A stretch of DNA of 64,000 bases from Linyphia triangularis (lineage: Eukaryota; Arthropoda; Arachnida; Araneae; Linyphiidae), in NCBI GenBank assembly GCA_963978545.1, contig OZ021726.1, positions 28,182,459-28,246,458 on the forward strand, in the 5' to 3' direction. Positions 1 through 11,711 of this stretch are shown one piece after another (the first letter of the stretch is position 1; each line of letters begins with the position of its first letter). The notes under the pieces were generated by a model that was not told where the DNA came from, did no database searches, and saw nothing but the letters and a program-made list of their open reading frames with translations. Position numbers and translations under genes: made by a program.

Positions 1-632
1 TAGTATTAAGTTTAGAGAGATGAACAGACAATGTCAGTTTTTCACAGTCATTTAGTGTAGATGTAGATTCATGGTACTGAAACTTAACTTTAATATCATA
101 CAGAATAAAAATGTGATTCTACTTTTGTTAAGATGGATTTGATAAAGATACAGGGAATTTCTATTTACATATACATATAATTTTTTTTTTTTTTTTTTTT
201 TTTTGTCGAGATATAACTTTTTCAAATGCTTTTATGATTGCAATGCTATTCTTGCTTTAATATATTCTTAGAAATAGAGTGGAATAAATTATCTTAAAGT
301 TCGTACATAAATTTCAAATAATTAAATAATGCTTTACCATCTGAGGCACAGTTCTAGGAGTATTTTAGTCTGTAAAAATTCCCCATCCTATGAAAGATCT
401 ACAACTAAATTGATTCCCTTCACAGGATATTTACAAAATGCTCCATTTGCAGATACAATCTTATAAGTCATGCAGATGCGTTTCGTATTCTTGTATTAAT
501 TCACATAAAACTTACAAGGAACAATTTTGTATGAGTGATGTTTGTAACTATAAGAATGTAGAAATGCCATTTGTTATTTCCATCCACTTATAATTATGCA
601 TTCTAGAAGTATCCAATTCTTTTTTTTACTAG

Positions 633-715
633 ATGCAATGGATTCAGAGCTCAGATGTACGGAGTAATCCAGATGCTCTTTTTGTCGAACATCTAATTTC
701 ACTGCAGATTATTCG
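633..715 (+). CDS. Candidate internal coding exon (83 nt)
   Basis: The segment has a very good acceptor (a run of Ts ending TTACTAG, 618-632) and a consensus donor, TCG|GTGAGT, at 715/716. Exactly one frame is open across all 83 nt; it begins MQWIQSSDVRSNPDALF and ends with two bases of a split codon (phase 2). Base composition is clearly richer in GC than the flanks, with polar and hydrophobic residues mixed as in globular proteins. I do not recognise the protein. The ATG at the first base is probably an internal Met. No partner exon is proven. A short exon with two good signals can still occur by chance in 64 kb. Confidence 0.4.
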
Positions 716-1007
716 GTGAGTTTTTCCACTTCATTTTTTTTTCTCAATCTAGTTTAATTTCGACGCTACAAAGTGTCTGTTCCTCCTTTAAAGTACGGAA
801 CTTTTCAAGGTTTTTTTCTTATTTTTTCTTCTAACGAGTTTTACGGAGGAAGATTGTGGGAAAAAAAGGTTTTTCGTGAATTTTGTTTTGCAAGAAATAT
901 ATTATTCATAAGATTTCTCTTTCATTTATTTTTTGTAGAAAAAATGACGTGAAGAATCTTTTATAAGAAATAATATTTACTTAATAATATGTATCGTTGT
1001 TTAATTC

Positions 1008-1008
<1 letters not shown>

Positions 1009-1039
<31 letters not shown>
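1009..1039 (+). repeat. A31 homopolymer
   Basis: A pure A run. Similar long runs in the window: T24 at 181-204, T27 at 3753-3779, T26 at 14159-14184, A27 at 38912-38938, T34 at 45082-45115. None is preceded by a recognisable retrocopy or flanked by clear duplications. Confidence 0.95.
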
Positions 1040-1041
<2 letters not shown>

Positions 1042-1052
1042 AAAATGAAAAG

Positions 1053-1186
1053 GTTACCATTAATTATAATCATAAGTTATAAAATATCATTCCGTTGATC
1101 ATATTGCCAAAGAAAATCCTTTTAAAAATTTAAAATTTAGAAGTTACCATTAATTATCATCATAAGTTATTAAATATCATCCCATT
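1053..1186 (+). repeat. Direct repeat, 44 bp at 90-bp spacing
   Basis: GTTACCATTAATTATAATCA at 1053 recurs with few changes at 1143 (GTTACCATTAATTATCATCA), continuing into AAATATCATxCC. It lies directly after the A31 run at 1009-1039. Confidence 0.75.
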
Positions 1187-1557
1187 AAGTGTATTATTTA
1201 AATATGTATATTAATTATATTTCAAATATACTTTTGCTACATGATGCGATTAAATTCGTTGAAAGAGTAATAATTTGCTCGATATTAGTAAATTCTACTC
1301 TTCTACGTTTGAAAAATAACTTTAACCATAAATTAAATCTTTATTTACTTAAAATTAAAAAAAGAATTATTATATGCTTTAACATTCCTTTAATTTTATT
1401 ATGTATGTATAAAAGTTATTAGAAGTATTATATGGTTCAACGCAACGTGCTCATTTATTAACTACTCTATTCAAATTACTAGCTCTTTTAACCCTTACAA
1501 GCCTGATTTTCCAAATTAAATTAAAAATTATATTAATGTATTTATTGTAGTAGCCCA

Positions 1558-1607
1558 TATTTATTGCAGCAATGTATTTATTGCAGCAATGTATTTATTG
1601 CAGTAAC
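1558..1607 (+). repeat. 17-bp minisatellite, three units
   Basis: TATTTATTGCAGCAATG repeats about three times, with a diverged fourth unit just upstream (ATTTATTGTAG at 1541). Confidence 0.8.
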
Positions 1608-1996
1608 ATTATGTAATGATAACATACATACAGCCAAATATTAAAAACAAACCAATTGCAAGTGTACTGTACAATTCGATTTAAAAGCCCTGTATCAAAT
1701 TTGAAACTTTTGACATTTAAGCATAAATGGAAAAAATGTATTTCACAATATATCTGAAAGTTGTGTGTTGTGGGTATGATAAGTTTATAAACAGCTAAAT
1801 TGTGCAAATATTTCTTAAACAAGAATCCTAAGCAAAAATAACACTTTCACACAACAGAACTGTGAATATTTAGTATTATAATAACCAGAATAACAATACG
1901 AAGCAAGTTAACAAAATAACACATAAGATATACTTATGAAAAAAACATGTAGTACCACTTTGGTGGTCGATGTATACTTATGAGATGGTCGGAGGG

Positions 1997-2185
1997 GGAC
2001 TGAGAGGTTAGTTACTGCATCGAACATCATACTGGATTATTTTATCGAGTGAATAATAGCAGATTTTGAGTATATTGGTCAGCCGGTGCAAAAATGGTCG
2101 AAACTATTAAATATTTGACATTGAATAAATTAAACTAAATTCGATTGCCAAATCTATATGCTATATTTTGTCAAATACGACAATT
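1997..2185 (+). mobile_element. Family A half copy
   Basis: GACTGAGAGG at the left end is followed by CATCGAACATCAT, a CAGCCGGTGCAAAAATGG block and AACTAAATTCGATTGCCAAAT, in the same order as the left arm of family A. The match fades near 2185 and the right arm is absent. Confidence 0.6.
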
Positions 2186-4879
2186 TGTTCTCAGTAACAA
2201 AGTCTTCTTGCCTCCTAACTAAGCAGTCTTTGCCTCGTAACTAAGCAACTGAAGCAGAGGATAACTGACTTGTTCGATTCAGTAATAGGAGATATTTTAT
2301 TACGAATGAACCAGGAACTGGAATACCTCATAGGCATTTGCTGTGTCCCCGTAGGGGCATGCATGGAACATCTATACAAACTTGGATAACTGTAATTTCC
2401 TCAGTAATTTTAATTTATGAAAATAAATTAATTGCAGCTTCTTAATCTGTCACCTACATATGCAAACATATTAAAAGGGTTTTGTTCACTTTTCGAGTTT
2501 TTACGAAACAACTCAATATGGGACATTTTATCTAGATCCCGTATTATATATGCTATCTTGATCCGGTATTATACATGTAATCTTGATTATACATTAACAT
2601 GCAATTTTTCTTGTTTGTTTAAATTCAATTAGAGAAATATTTATATCTTAAGTACACGGACAAAAGCCAATATCAAGCTGATTTTATAATAAATTTATAG
2701 GTCTTGAAATACAAAAACATGATTTTTTATGTTATGAGATTTACAAATATGTTACTTATTTCTAAGTTCTTGTACCTCATAGTACTTTTATACGAACTGT
2801 AAAACTCAGTCTGAATTATGGTGGATTAAAAACGTATTCTTTTGAAATTTTTACTATTTTTATGTGTTTCTTATTTATTAATAATAAAACATCTAGATAT
2901 TAGGGATCATGGGAGGGGGGTCTGACACTAGAACCCCTCCCCCTGGTTGTGTGCCAAAAACATTCCAAACAATTCCCCAACTACAGAATTTAAAGTCATA
3001 AAAAGATCCGGCATATTGAAGCACAATAAAAAGAAATTCCAAATAAAAACTGATAACAAAATACAAAGAAAATTGCTTGATATTTGCTCAGGAAGCTTTG
3101 ACTTGGAAAATTGATTGGCTTTGGAGAAATCTTTAGAGACGAATACAATTTAATTTTTACGAGCCAGATGGTTTCCAGAGGTATTGGCATAAGCTTTGAA
3201 GCGAGAAATTGATGTTATCAGAACGGCAAGTAGACGAAGTTTCGATGATGGATTAAGATGAGGGGAGGAAAACTGATAGTATTTTTTTAAACAAATTGTT
3301 TGAATGTTGTAAAATATCTTTTTCAAGAGTTCTTCGTGAATGCTTGCTAACCCCATTCAAAAAACGTTGGTGGTGCATTTTTCACGTTTCATTAAATGTA
3401 TCAACCTCTATTTTTCATCGTACTCTATTTCTCAACTAATCACCTTATATTCTACTCTTGATACCTGTGGGAAATATCTGTGGCATGCAAAAACAAAGTA
3501 TGCAGGTGTTAAACAATACGTTTCCATTGAAAATTTATTGAAAGTATTTTGTTGAAAGTTATTTAATTGAAAGTTATTTTGTTGAAATTCACAGAAAGAT
3601 CCAAAAACTCTGGGGGAAAAGTTATAGATAATTATGCTTAAGAGCATTCATGAATAATTTTTGACATTTATATGGAAAACTATCATATTAAGAACTTACA
3701 AACAAATTTTTAACTAAAACAAAGAAACACAGTGATTTCTTTATCATATATGTTTTTTTTTTTTTTTTTTTTTTTTTTTCATTAAAATAGCAGCTTAATG
3801 ACGATGTTTATATTTTAAATTATTTTTACTATACATCTACGAATCAGAAGGAAAAAAAAATTAATACATTAAACTTCTTTTTACAACAAAAATTAAGTCA
3901 TTAATTATACTATGATCCTATTATCATATCTTATTATACGCATCGTATATCATTGAGCACTTTTAGTGTCACCAACAAGCAATTATATTGCCTATTAAAA
4001 ACTGTGTTTAAAACAGGGAGAGTATCAAATTAATTAAAGTCTTGATTTAAGCTACTAATAAATCTCTTTCAACATATAAAGAAAAAATAATAAACATTAC
4101 GAATAGTTCTTCAAAGAAGGAAAAAAAAATGTGTTTTTTCTCCAATATATTTTGCTGGCGGTTAGAAATAAAATTTTATCATTTTTAGTAGACGCAAGGT
4201 AGTAGTCTATCGATCATTTGAAACCACTCATAAAACAAATATTATTTGAAGCCGAAAGTTCTTGGAAATCTGCAGCAATATATTTGAATCTATATTTATT
4301 TTTGAAAGTGCATTCTTTTTATTCAACGTTATTGAATCAAATTATGTTTTCTTATTTTTTATTAATTAATAAGGGGTCTTAACGGTTGATATACTCATTA
4401 AAAAAATTGAAATGAGATTGTAATCATAAAGAAAACCAATTGCTTCTAATTAGTCACTTGTAATGAATGCCACATAAATAGAAATACGTTTGTTTAATAA
4501 TTAAAATAACGAAATAAATATTATTTAAATTAGTCCAATAACATATTTGACTGGTACATTTCTATATTTCATAATTTTTTTTGGAATTGTTTTTATGAAA
4601 TCGTGGTCTATAATGAATCTATTTGTATTATATTATTTTTATACGAAAATTAAATTAAATTTGGTAGTTCTATATTTAATACCATTTGGTACGTGTAAGT
4701 GTACAAGGAAAAATCATTGTCAAAATTTAATAGAAGATTACTTACCTTTTTTACTACATTTTTCTTTTTTTAGTATATGTATTTTACAATAATAATAATT
4801 ATTATTACCCGAAATTAAATTTATATTTTTAAAACAAAATATTCAAAAAATCATCATATAGTTAATAAAATAAAGAACA
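2186..4879. other. AT-rich DNA, no supported gene
   Basis: It contains a 20-bp duplication (TTGCCTC-TAACTAAGCA, 2218-2255) and short TTGAAAGTTATT repeats at 3536-3590. Open frames of 60-80 codons are at chance level. Confidence 0.6.
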
Positions 4880-5870
4880 ATGCTTCGCCCCCTGCTCGCT
4901 AACGCTCGCCAACCCCCAAACGCCTCGCTGCGCTCGGATTGAGCGGCTTTGACGCTGGAATTTGTGGTTAAAACATCTTGCTGCACTCGAATAGGTTTGC
5001 CAGCCATAAAAAATGTAACCAAATTTTTATAAATTTAATGTAAGACCTAATAGAGAAAACACCCAAATTGCAAGTTTCATAATCGAAAGCTAAATATACT
5101 ATCCGCCAACATTCTGACTTAAAACTTCATTAGCTATGCCCTTACATTGAAGTCCCAATATCTTTTATGTATTCTGATAAGTCGCCCCGTTAGAGAATGA
5201 CGTCCAACGCGAGGCATTTTCTGGATAGAAATACTTCAAAATAATAATTACTCTAATACAAAAATGCTTCAGAAAAACAGAAAAAATCAACTTTGAAACG
5301 AAGAGTTTAAAAAGAGCTTTAAAATTAGCAACGGGTTTGTTGTTTACATACGTAAGGATAGCTTTAAAATTAGCAACGGGTTTGTTGTTTACATACATAA
5401 GGGAGAACGACGTCCAACGCGAGGCATTTTCTGGATAGAAATACTTCAAAATAATAATTACTCTAATACAAAAATGCTTCAGAAAACAGAAAAAAATCAA
5501 CTTTGAAACGAAGAGTTTATAAAGAGCTTTAAAATTAGCAACGGGTTTGTTGTTTACATACGTAAGGATAGCTTTAAAATTATCAACAGTTGGTTGGTTG
5601 GTTGAACCCCCGAGCAGCGGGTTTGTTGTTTACATACGTAAGGATGTTGCCATTCATATATTCAAAATCATTGAATCTTTTGTAGTAGCTTAATGATGAA
5701 AAATATTGAAATTTAACTAATTAATAAAGTGTTAATAAATTATTTTGGCACATTTTGGCAAATCTACAGCTTATTTCCTTTAAAATGACACCTTGATCAT
5801 TGAAATTGGTTGAGCAGTTTAGGCGGACGGACTAACCCCCAAAAACGTATTGCCTATTAAATATATAGAT
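4880..5870. repeat. Composite repeat cluster with 210-bp and 45-bp tandem units
   Basis: A unit with GACGTCCAACGCGAGGCAT recurs at 5199 and 5409 (period 210). Within it a 45-bp unit (AGCTTTAAAATTAGCAACGG...) occurs at 5315, 5360, 5525 and 5570. The last copy is interrupted by TTGGTTGGTTGGTTG and neighbouring bases. The 5' side (4880-4935) is unusually GC-rich with repeated CGCTCG. The 3' side (5795-5870) has a GGTTGAGCAGTTTAGGCGG motif like 3' ends of arthropod retroelements. The 111-codon minus frame here only reads the repeats. Confidence 0.7.
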
Positions 5871-5927
5871 AATATTGACATTAAAATATATATTAAAAGC
5901 TTACGTAATTAAAGGTTTTAAAAGTAA

Positions 5928-6071
5928 TATCAACTTGAAGGCACTAATTTAACTGTCGCAAATGAACCCGACGAACAAGAATTCATTGGAGCAAATCTTC
6001 AATGTCCTAATAAAAGAGGAGTGAAAAACTTGGGATGGTGGGGCAGTGCAAAACGTATGAAATTAATCTAA
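5928..6071 (+). other. Short open segment with protein-like composition
   Basis: A 47-codon frame between a TAA at 5925 and a TAA at 6069 translates with TVANEPDEQEFIGANLQC followed by a basic, Trp-containing tail. It directly follows the repeat cluster at 4.88-5.87 kb and has no convincing splice signals or start codon. It may be a worn transposon coding fragment. Confidence 0.2.
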
Positions 6072-8090
6072 ACTTCATGAGTAAAATATTTGGACGTAAG
6101 AAATGTAAGTGAGAACAATTTTATATGCAACAACGTACGAGTGGCAATGTAAAATGTCATTAATCAATACATGAAATAAAGAAAAATGAAAGTCCTGTAG
6201 AAAATGCATACTGAACAATAAAAAACAATATGGAAAAGAATAAAAAAAAAAGAAGAAAAAAAAAAAAAAAGAATGAAAATAGAAATGGGAGAGCCAGTAG
6301 GTTTGCCACTTACTGAAAGTTAGACTGTGAAATACTTATGATAGAAGATAGAATTTATATGACAAGAATAAGATGATTACTTTTAAGAATGCCTTTTAGA
6401 ATTAGAAAAAACGAAGAAGGAGTCAATGTCACTCAATATTGTAAAAAAGCATTACATTTTCAAGTATAATACCGAGTCTTCTGACTGATCAGAAGCTTAA
6501 AATTTTTAAATATAATAAAAATCCTCTCATTGATAAAAAGTTTGTAAAATACAATTTACCGAAATTTCATTTTGCTCTGCAAACATACATTTACGTTATT
6601 TAATGAATTTTTGTCATTTAATTAGAATAAAATATATTGAAAAAATTAAAATTAATAAAGCGCAAAACAAATGGGACAAAATATAACATAAGTCAATTGG
6701 GCTTATTCAGATAATTTTATGTGTTATATGTGTAAAAATATATATTAGATTCCAAAACTGTCTCCTAAAAGCAATAATAAATAACAAATAATTTAACAGC
6801 AATATTGCTACTAAGCTTTCAAAAAAAATTCAATAATTTCAATTAAAGAGTGTAAAATAAGTAAATAAAATTATCTTATATAATGTAATCCTTGAAAGTA
6901 TACTCATTAGGCAGATTTGATAAGAAATTTGGTGTTTGTTTTGTAATGAATAATTAATTATAAGGGTTGAGGGTGCTCTTCCTCTAACCAAGAAACAGAT
7001 AGAAATCGCCAAATTGCACCGGCAATTTATCCTAATTAATAACCTTCAAATCATTTATAATCCCATAACAAACCATTATAGGGTTACTATATCAATCCTG
7101 TAACAAACTTAACATTTAGACTTGGCGACAACTCTGCCTACAGGTACCCGGCTGACGGAAGAGTACCGGACTGAGGTTTTTTTTATATATGATTAATGTG
7201 TGTTAAAAATAGTTCCGTGCTTTATTTACAAGACATCCAGCCTTTTGAGATAGATTTAATAGATGGATGATTATTAGATTCAAAACTAAATAGTTAGTGT
7301 TCAGTTATATTAGAACCCAATTTATATTTTTAATATTTATGAAGTTCCAACATCTCTTTTATTTTTGCAATTAAAATCTTCAGTAATTAAAATCGTACTA
7401 TGCCATAAATAATGTAAGTTTCAAATACATATTTTAAAAATGTATTTTAAATAAAACAAATAACAAGAACATTTCATAAACAAATAAAAAAACCAGTTTC
7501 AAATGAAAAATTATATTCTTACAACATATGTTCATGTACTAAATTATATATACTAATAAAAATCTAATATCTGAGCGGGGATAAAAACATTACATTTAAA
7601 TTTATATAAATATATGTATTTATATTATTGAATACGTTTATTTTCTAATCAATTAAAAGATTATATCGATGTTACACAATAAATTTGCATTATTAACTAC
7701 ACAAAAACTAATGAGTGTAGGTTTGTTTTTTTCACTATGTATGACGCATATAATCCCTTTTTCGTCAAGGACTTATCTTAAAAAATCAGGTAATCTTGTT
7801 TAAAATCCTTTATCCATTACATCTAACAATGACTTTTACAATCCGGATTAACAAACCATTTTGCAAAGTGGTCTCGTTAAACATGCTTTATTTTTATATA
7901 AAGTAGGCTACAAAATATGAGATTAAATAACTATTTACGTTCAAGGACCAACTCTGTGGCTTAAGACATCATTACAAACTCATACAATCCTTAATTTAGA
8001 GTAGCCGAATAAACACCTTAAGAAAGAAATTACTGAACAACTTATAATAATTCTGCGCAGCCCGTAAATCTTTCCTTTTCATGATTCCAG
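6072..8090. other. AT-rich DNA, no supported gene
   Basis: I see only A-rich stretches (about 6240-6275) and no splice-bounded open segments. Confidence 0.6.
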
Positions 8091-8306
8091 GATATTCTAC
8101 TTACACGACGCGACGTGGGCTTAAATCTTCTTAGTAAAGCTGGGGGATTTTTCTATCACCTTTCTTGCTTGCGACAAATCCCTGACTGCGCTGCTTGCGC
8201 ATTCAGTAATGTGCCTTTGGAAGTTTTCTTTTGGGATAGATGGGTGTCCCTACGAATATCGAGGAAGCAATGTTTGCTATTTCTTCGTTCCCATAACTTT
8301 ATATAA
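8091..8306 (+). CDS. Candidate terminal exon or decayed coding fragment
   Basis: A pyrimidine-rich tract ending ATTCCAG (8090) precedes 71 open codons. They begin DILLTRRDVGLNLL and end at a TAA at 8304-8306 that overlaps an AATAAA (8305-8310). The segment is much richer in GC than its neighbours and contains several cysteines (positions about 27-40). There is no in-frame ATG near the start, so it would have to be a spliced 3' exon. I recognise no domain. It could equally be a fragment of a transposable element. Confidence 0.22.
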   Translation, partial: DILLTRRDVGLNLLSKAGGFFYHLSCLRQIPDCAACAFSNVPLEVFFWDRWVSLRISRKQCLLFLRSHNFI

Positions 8307-8482
8307 TAAATTGAACTATAGAAGATGATTCAATGTATCCCTCGCATTTCTTATTCAAAATAACTAACTTATAAAAGATTTCAATAAATTTTAAGTTTCG
8401 ACGTTTTCCGAAAGGCTTACTTTGTGGTAAATAAATGTATTTAAGAGAGAAGGTAGGGCGAAATAAGATAATATTTTCAAAA

Positions 8483-8661
<179 letters not shown>

Positions 8662-8699
8662 GTGATAGAATATAATATGCAAGTAGAAATATTTTGAAA

Positions 8700-10310
8700 T
8701 TTTAAGACTGAAATATTTTTTTAGCAAAATTTAAAAAAAAAAATTTAAAAAATGAAATTTTATTACTTTCTTATAAACTTCTGTAAATAAAGGTATTCAG
8801 TTTTTAGAATAAAAATTTTAACACATATTTAATTGTGGAAACAAAAAAATTAAAAATTGTGTATTCAATATATTTCTGAAAAGAATAATTAAAACTTTCG
8901 CTTAAAAAAAAGTATGAGCTGGTAGATTATTTAAATTGTTACAATTATATATAGCAATGGCATTGGAAAATATTAAGGTTCTACGTATAACTTGTACCAA
9001 TATACTTTTACAGAAACAAACATCAGTGGATAGTATAACTAGTTAGTTTTTAAAAATATGTACCTATAATTGGATAAAATAGTGAAAACACTAAACAGAG
9101 AAAAATACATACAAAGGGATATATTTAGTATTCAAAATACTTATTAGTAGAAACTAAAATTTAGGTTGGTTATAGTGATTGTATTAAACATTTTATACAT
9201 AATTGTTTCCTAAAAGTTTATTTTTCTTAAAACGACAAAATAGCTTTTTTTTTTTTTTTTTTTTATATATATAGTAAAAGGAGTACTTGAAACCTGAAAC
9301 TTACTAACGAAAAATTTGTTTTTGTATCTTGACTTTAATTTTCAAATCTGATTGTGAATTAAATTTATAAACAAACTATATTTTTTAAAAATACCAACAA
9401 AAGTAATGTTTGTGTTATGAAATTAGATTGTAAATTTTTCTCATGGATCAGGTATGGATCAATCACTTGAAAAAATGACGAAAGAATCTCCTAGAATTTT
9501 AAAGTTTTTTCAATTCATTTTAAATCTTACTTAAAGTATAAAAAGATTTATTTTCTTCTTAGGTGAAAAAATAAAAACTAATACATCATAGGAAAGGGGT
9601 TCAATCTAATGTTTTTAACAGTGGTTTCTCATAAAAACTGAAGGATGGGGGTTATAGTGCAAATCCATTGGAAAATAGAGAATACTAACAAATTGTTGGA
9701 GGGATAGAATCCGCTCATGTGGAACCATTTTTATACTTTTTTTTCTTTCAAATCATTCCATTGATTTATTTTCATCTTTTGTAGTGATAAAATATATTTT
9801 TCAAGAAAAAGTTTCTTCATTTTCAATTACCAGCTATTTTTTAGTTTTCTGATGGATTATAATTTATCTAAGGTTAGTTTTTGAGATTTTGTATAGGCCA
9901 ATTTTTGTAGGCATGTGTTTCAGAATTTGTATTGATATTTTTTACATTTTCTAAGTTGATTAAAAGTTTTAATTTGCTCCTAAAATTTATACTTTCAATT
10001 AATTATCAAGTTTCAATGTCCTATATTACAAATTACAATATGGAAATTATTATTTTGTATATATTTTAAATGAAAATTTTGTATAAATCTTAAATTTTTA
10101 CTTAAAACAAATGAATATCTGAGTAATGTATGTTTCTTTTTAATTTGCATTGAGTCCATTTCAATTATACAAATTATTTTTAAATGTTTCTCTGTGAAAA
10201 GTTACATAACGTTTGCTTTTTACCAAGAAAAAAATATTTTGTGTAATTCAATTTAATAGGGACAAATATTAAAAGAGTTTTAAAAATTGCAAAATTTACT
10301 AAAAAATAAT
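8700..10310. other. AT-rich DNA, no supported gene
   Basis: A T-run with a short (TA)n tail lies at 9244-9274. Nothing else stands out. Confidence 0.6.
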
Positions 10311-10564
10311 TGAGGCGTTGTGAATACAGAGAGTGAATTTAACAAAAGGTGGTTGTCAGAAAAACTCGTTTGAAAAGTCTTCCATGTGTTGATTTGTCCA
10401 TGCTTAATGTTATTCTCTAGGTATTTTGAGAGAGAAAGAAGAGAAGAAGCAACATGAAAAATATATCTGTAGAATCTGGAAAGGTTCTTGATTTTCATAG
10501 CAAAAAAAAACAAAAAATGTTTTGACCCGCTTTTGATTTCACCCTTCGTATACGCAACTCCTCA
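10311..10564. mobile_element. MITE family B, single copy
   Basis: The left end TGAGGCGTTGTGAATAC and the reverse complement of the right end TGAGGAGTTGCGTATAC form an inverted repeat. The interior shares CAACAAAAGGTGGTT-type and GTAGAATCTG blocks with the copies at 22944 and 23889. The 77-codon minus frame at 10280-10513 is inside it and unlikely to be real. Confidence 0.7.
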
Positions 10565-11109
10565 ATTGATATTATCAAAAAAATTAATAAAAAATCTAAA
10601 TGTAATATAAAACATTTGAATATATAAACATAGATTATATATGCAGTGTAGATTTGTTAAATATGTGATTTAATAAGTATTTAAAATAATGGTCTTCAAA
10701 CAAAAGTTACTAGATTTTTAATTTAATAAAATTGATGAAATATTAAAAATAAAGCCATCAAATTTCATTGGTTTGCATATTTTTCTTAATTTTATTTCCT
10801 GTTAAACAACTTAAATCTACTTAATTAATATCTTTTATCTATTTATTATAATCAGCACGTTCCTCCTCTTAAATTAACAAAATTTGTAAAAATCTCTTAT
10901 TAAGTGGACATTTTAACCTGAAAGGAAATGAAACTTATAATTAGTAATTGAAAAAAAAAATTATATGAAATAAACAGAAATAGTAACTGCATTACAAAAT
11001 AAATAGAATATGCAATTAATTAATAAATTAGATTATTTAGCTTCTCTTTTAGTTGCTTAAAGTATTGGATTATTTGATAAGTGTGATTCTTATAGAATTG
11101 AATATATAT

Positions 11110-11365
11110 GCATATAATAATAAATAATAATAATAATTAATAATAAAGAATATTAATAATTAATAATAACGAATAGTAATTTTTAATAATAAATAATAAG
11201 AATTAAGAAATTAATAATAATAAATAATAAATAATAATAATTTAAAAATTAATAATAAAAATAATAATTAAAAAAATAATAATAATTAATAATGCATAAT
11301 AATAATTAATAATAAACAATTATAAAAAAATAAATTATAACAAAAACAGTAATAATAATTCTTAT
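11110..11365. repeat. (AAT)n-rich low-complexity tract
   Basis: Imperfect AATAAT/TTAATAAT arrays run over about 250 bp. There is no gene content. Confidence 0.9.
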
Positions 11366-11539
11366 ATACTCTCTCTTTAACTTAAGTTATCTTAGAGATC
11401 CAAATAATCTCTTTTAATCCTAAGGGATAAGACTACAATGGAAAAAAAAATTAGAAAATGATAAAATTACACAAAAAATGTATAAAAATCAAAAAATTCC
11501 AAAATGAAATAATATCCTTCAAATGAATATATTATTATA

Positions 11540-11711
11540 CAGTCAGACCCCATTAATGTGAAGTCGATGGGGCCGCTGAAATTTTTAGCGCTAACCGAAT
11601 TTCGTTTTAAACGAATAAATTAACGTTAAGTTTTAAGTACGGAGCACTGTTTGTACTTCGCATTAAACGGAGTTTCATGTTAAGCGATTTCGCGTTAACG
11701 GGATTTAGCTG
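11540..11711. mobile_element. Pogo/Tigger-like MITE
   Basis: The left end CAGTCAGACCCCATTAATG and the reverse complement of the right end CAGCTAAATCCCGTTAACG form terminal inverted repeats of about 28 bp bounded by TA (11538-11539, 11712-11713). The CAGT-start and CCC motif with internal GTTAA/CGCG stretches resemble pogo/Tigger ends. It is 172 bp long with no coding capacity. Confidence 0.8.

Noticed and set aside
5165..5500. 111-codon minus frame with internal repeats
   Set aside because: The peptide repeats follow the 210- and 45-bp DNA repeats; no start context or domain.
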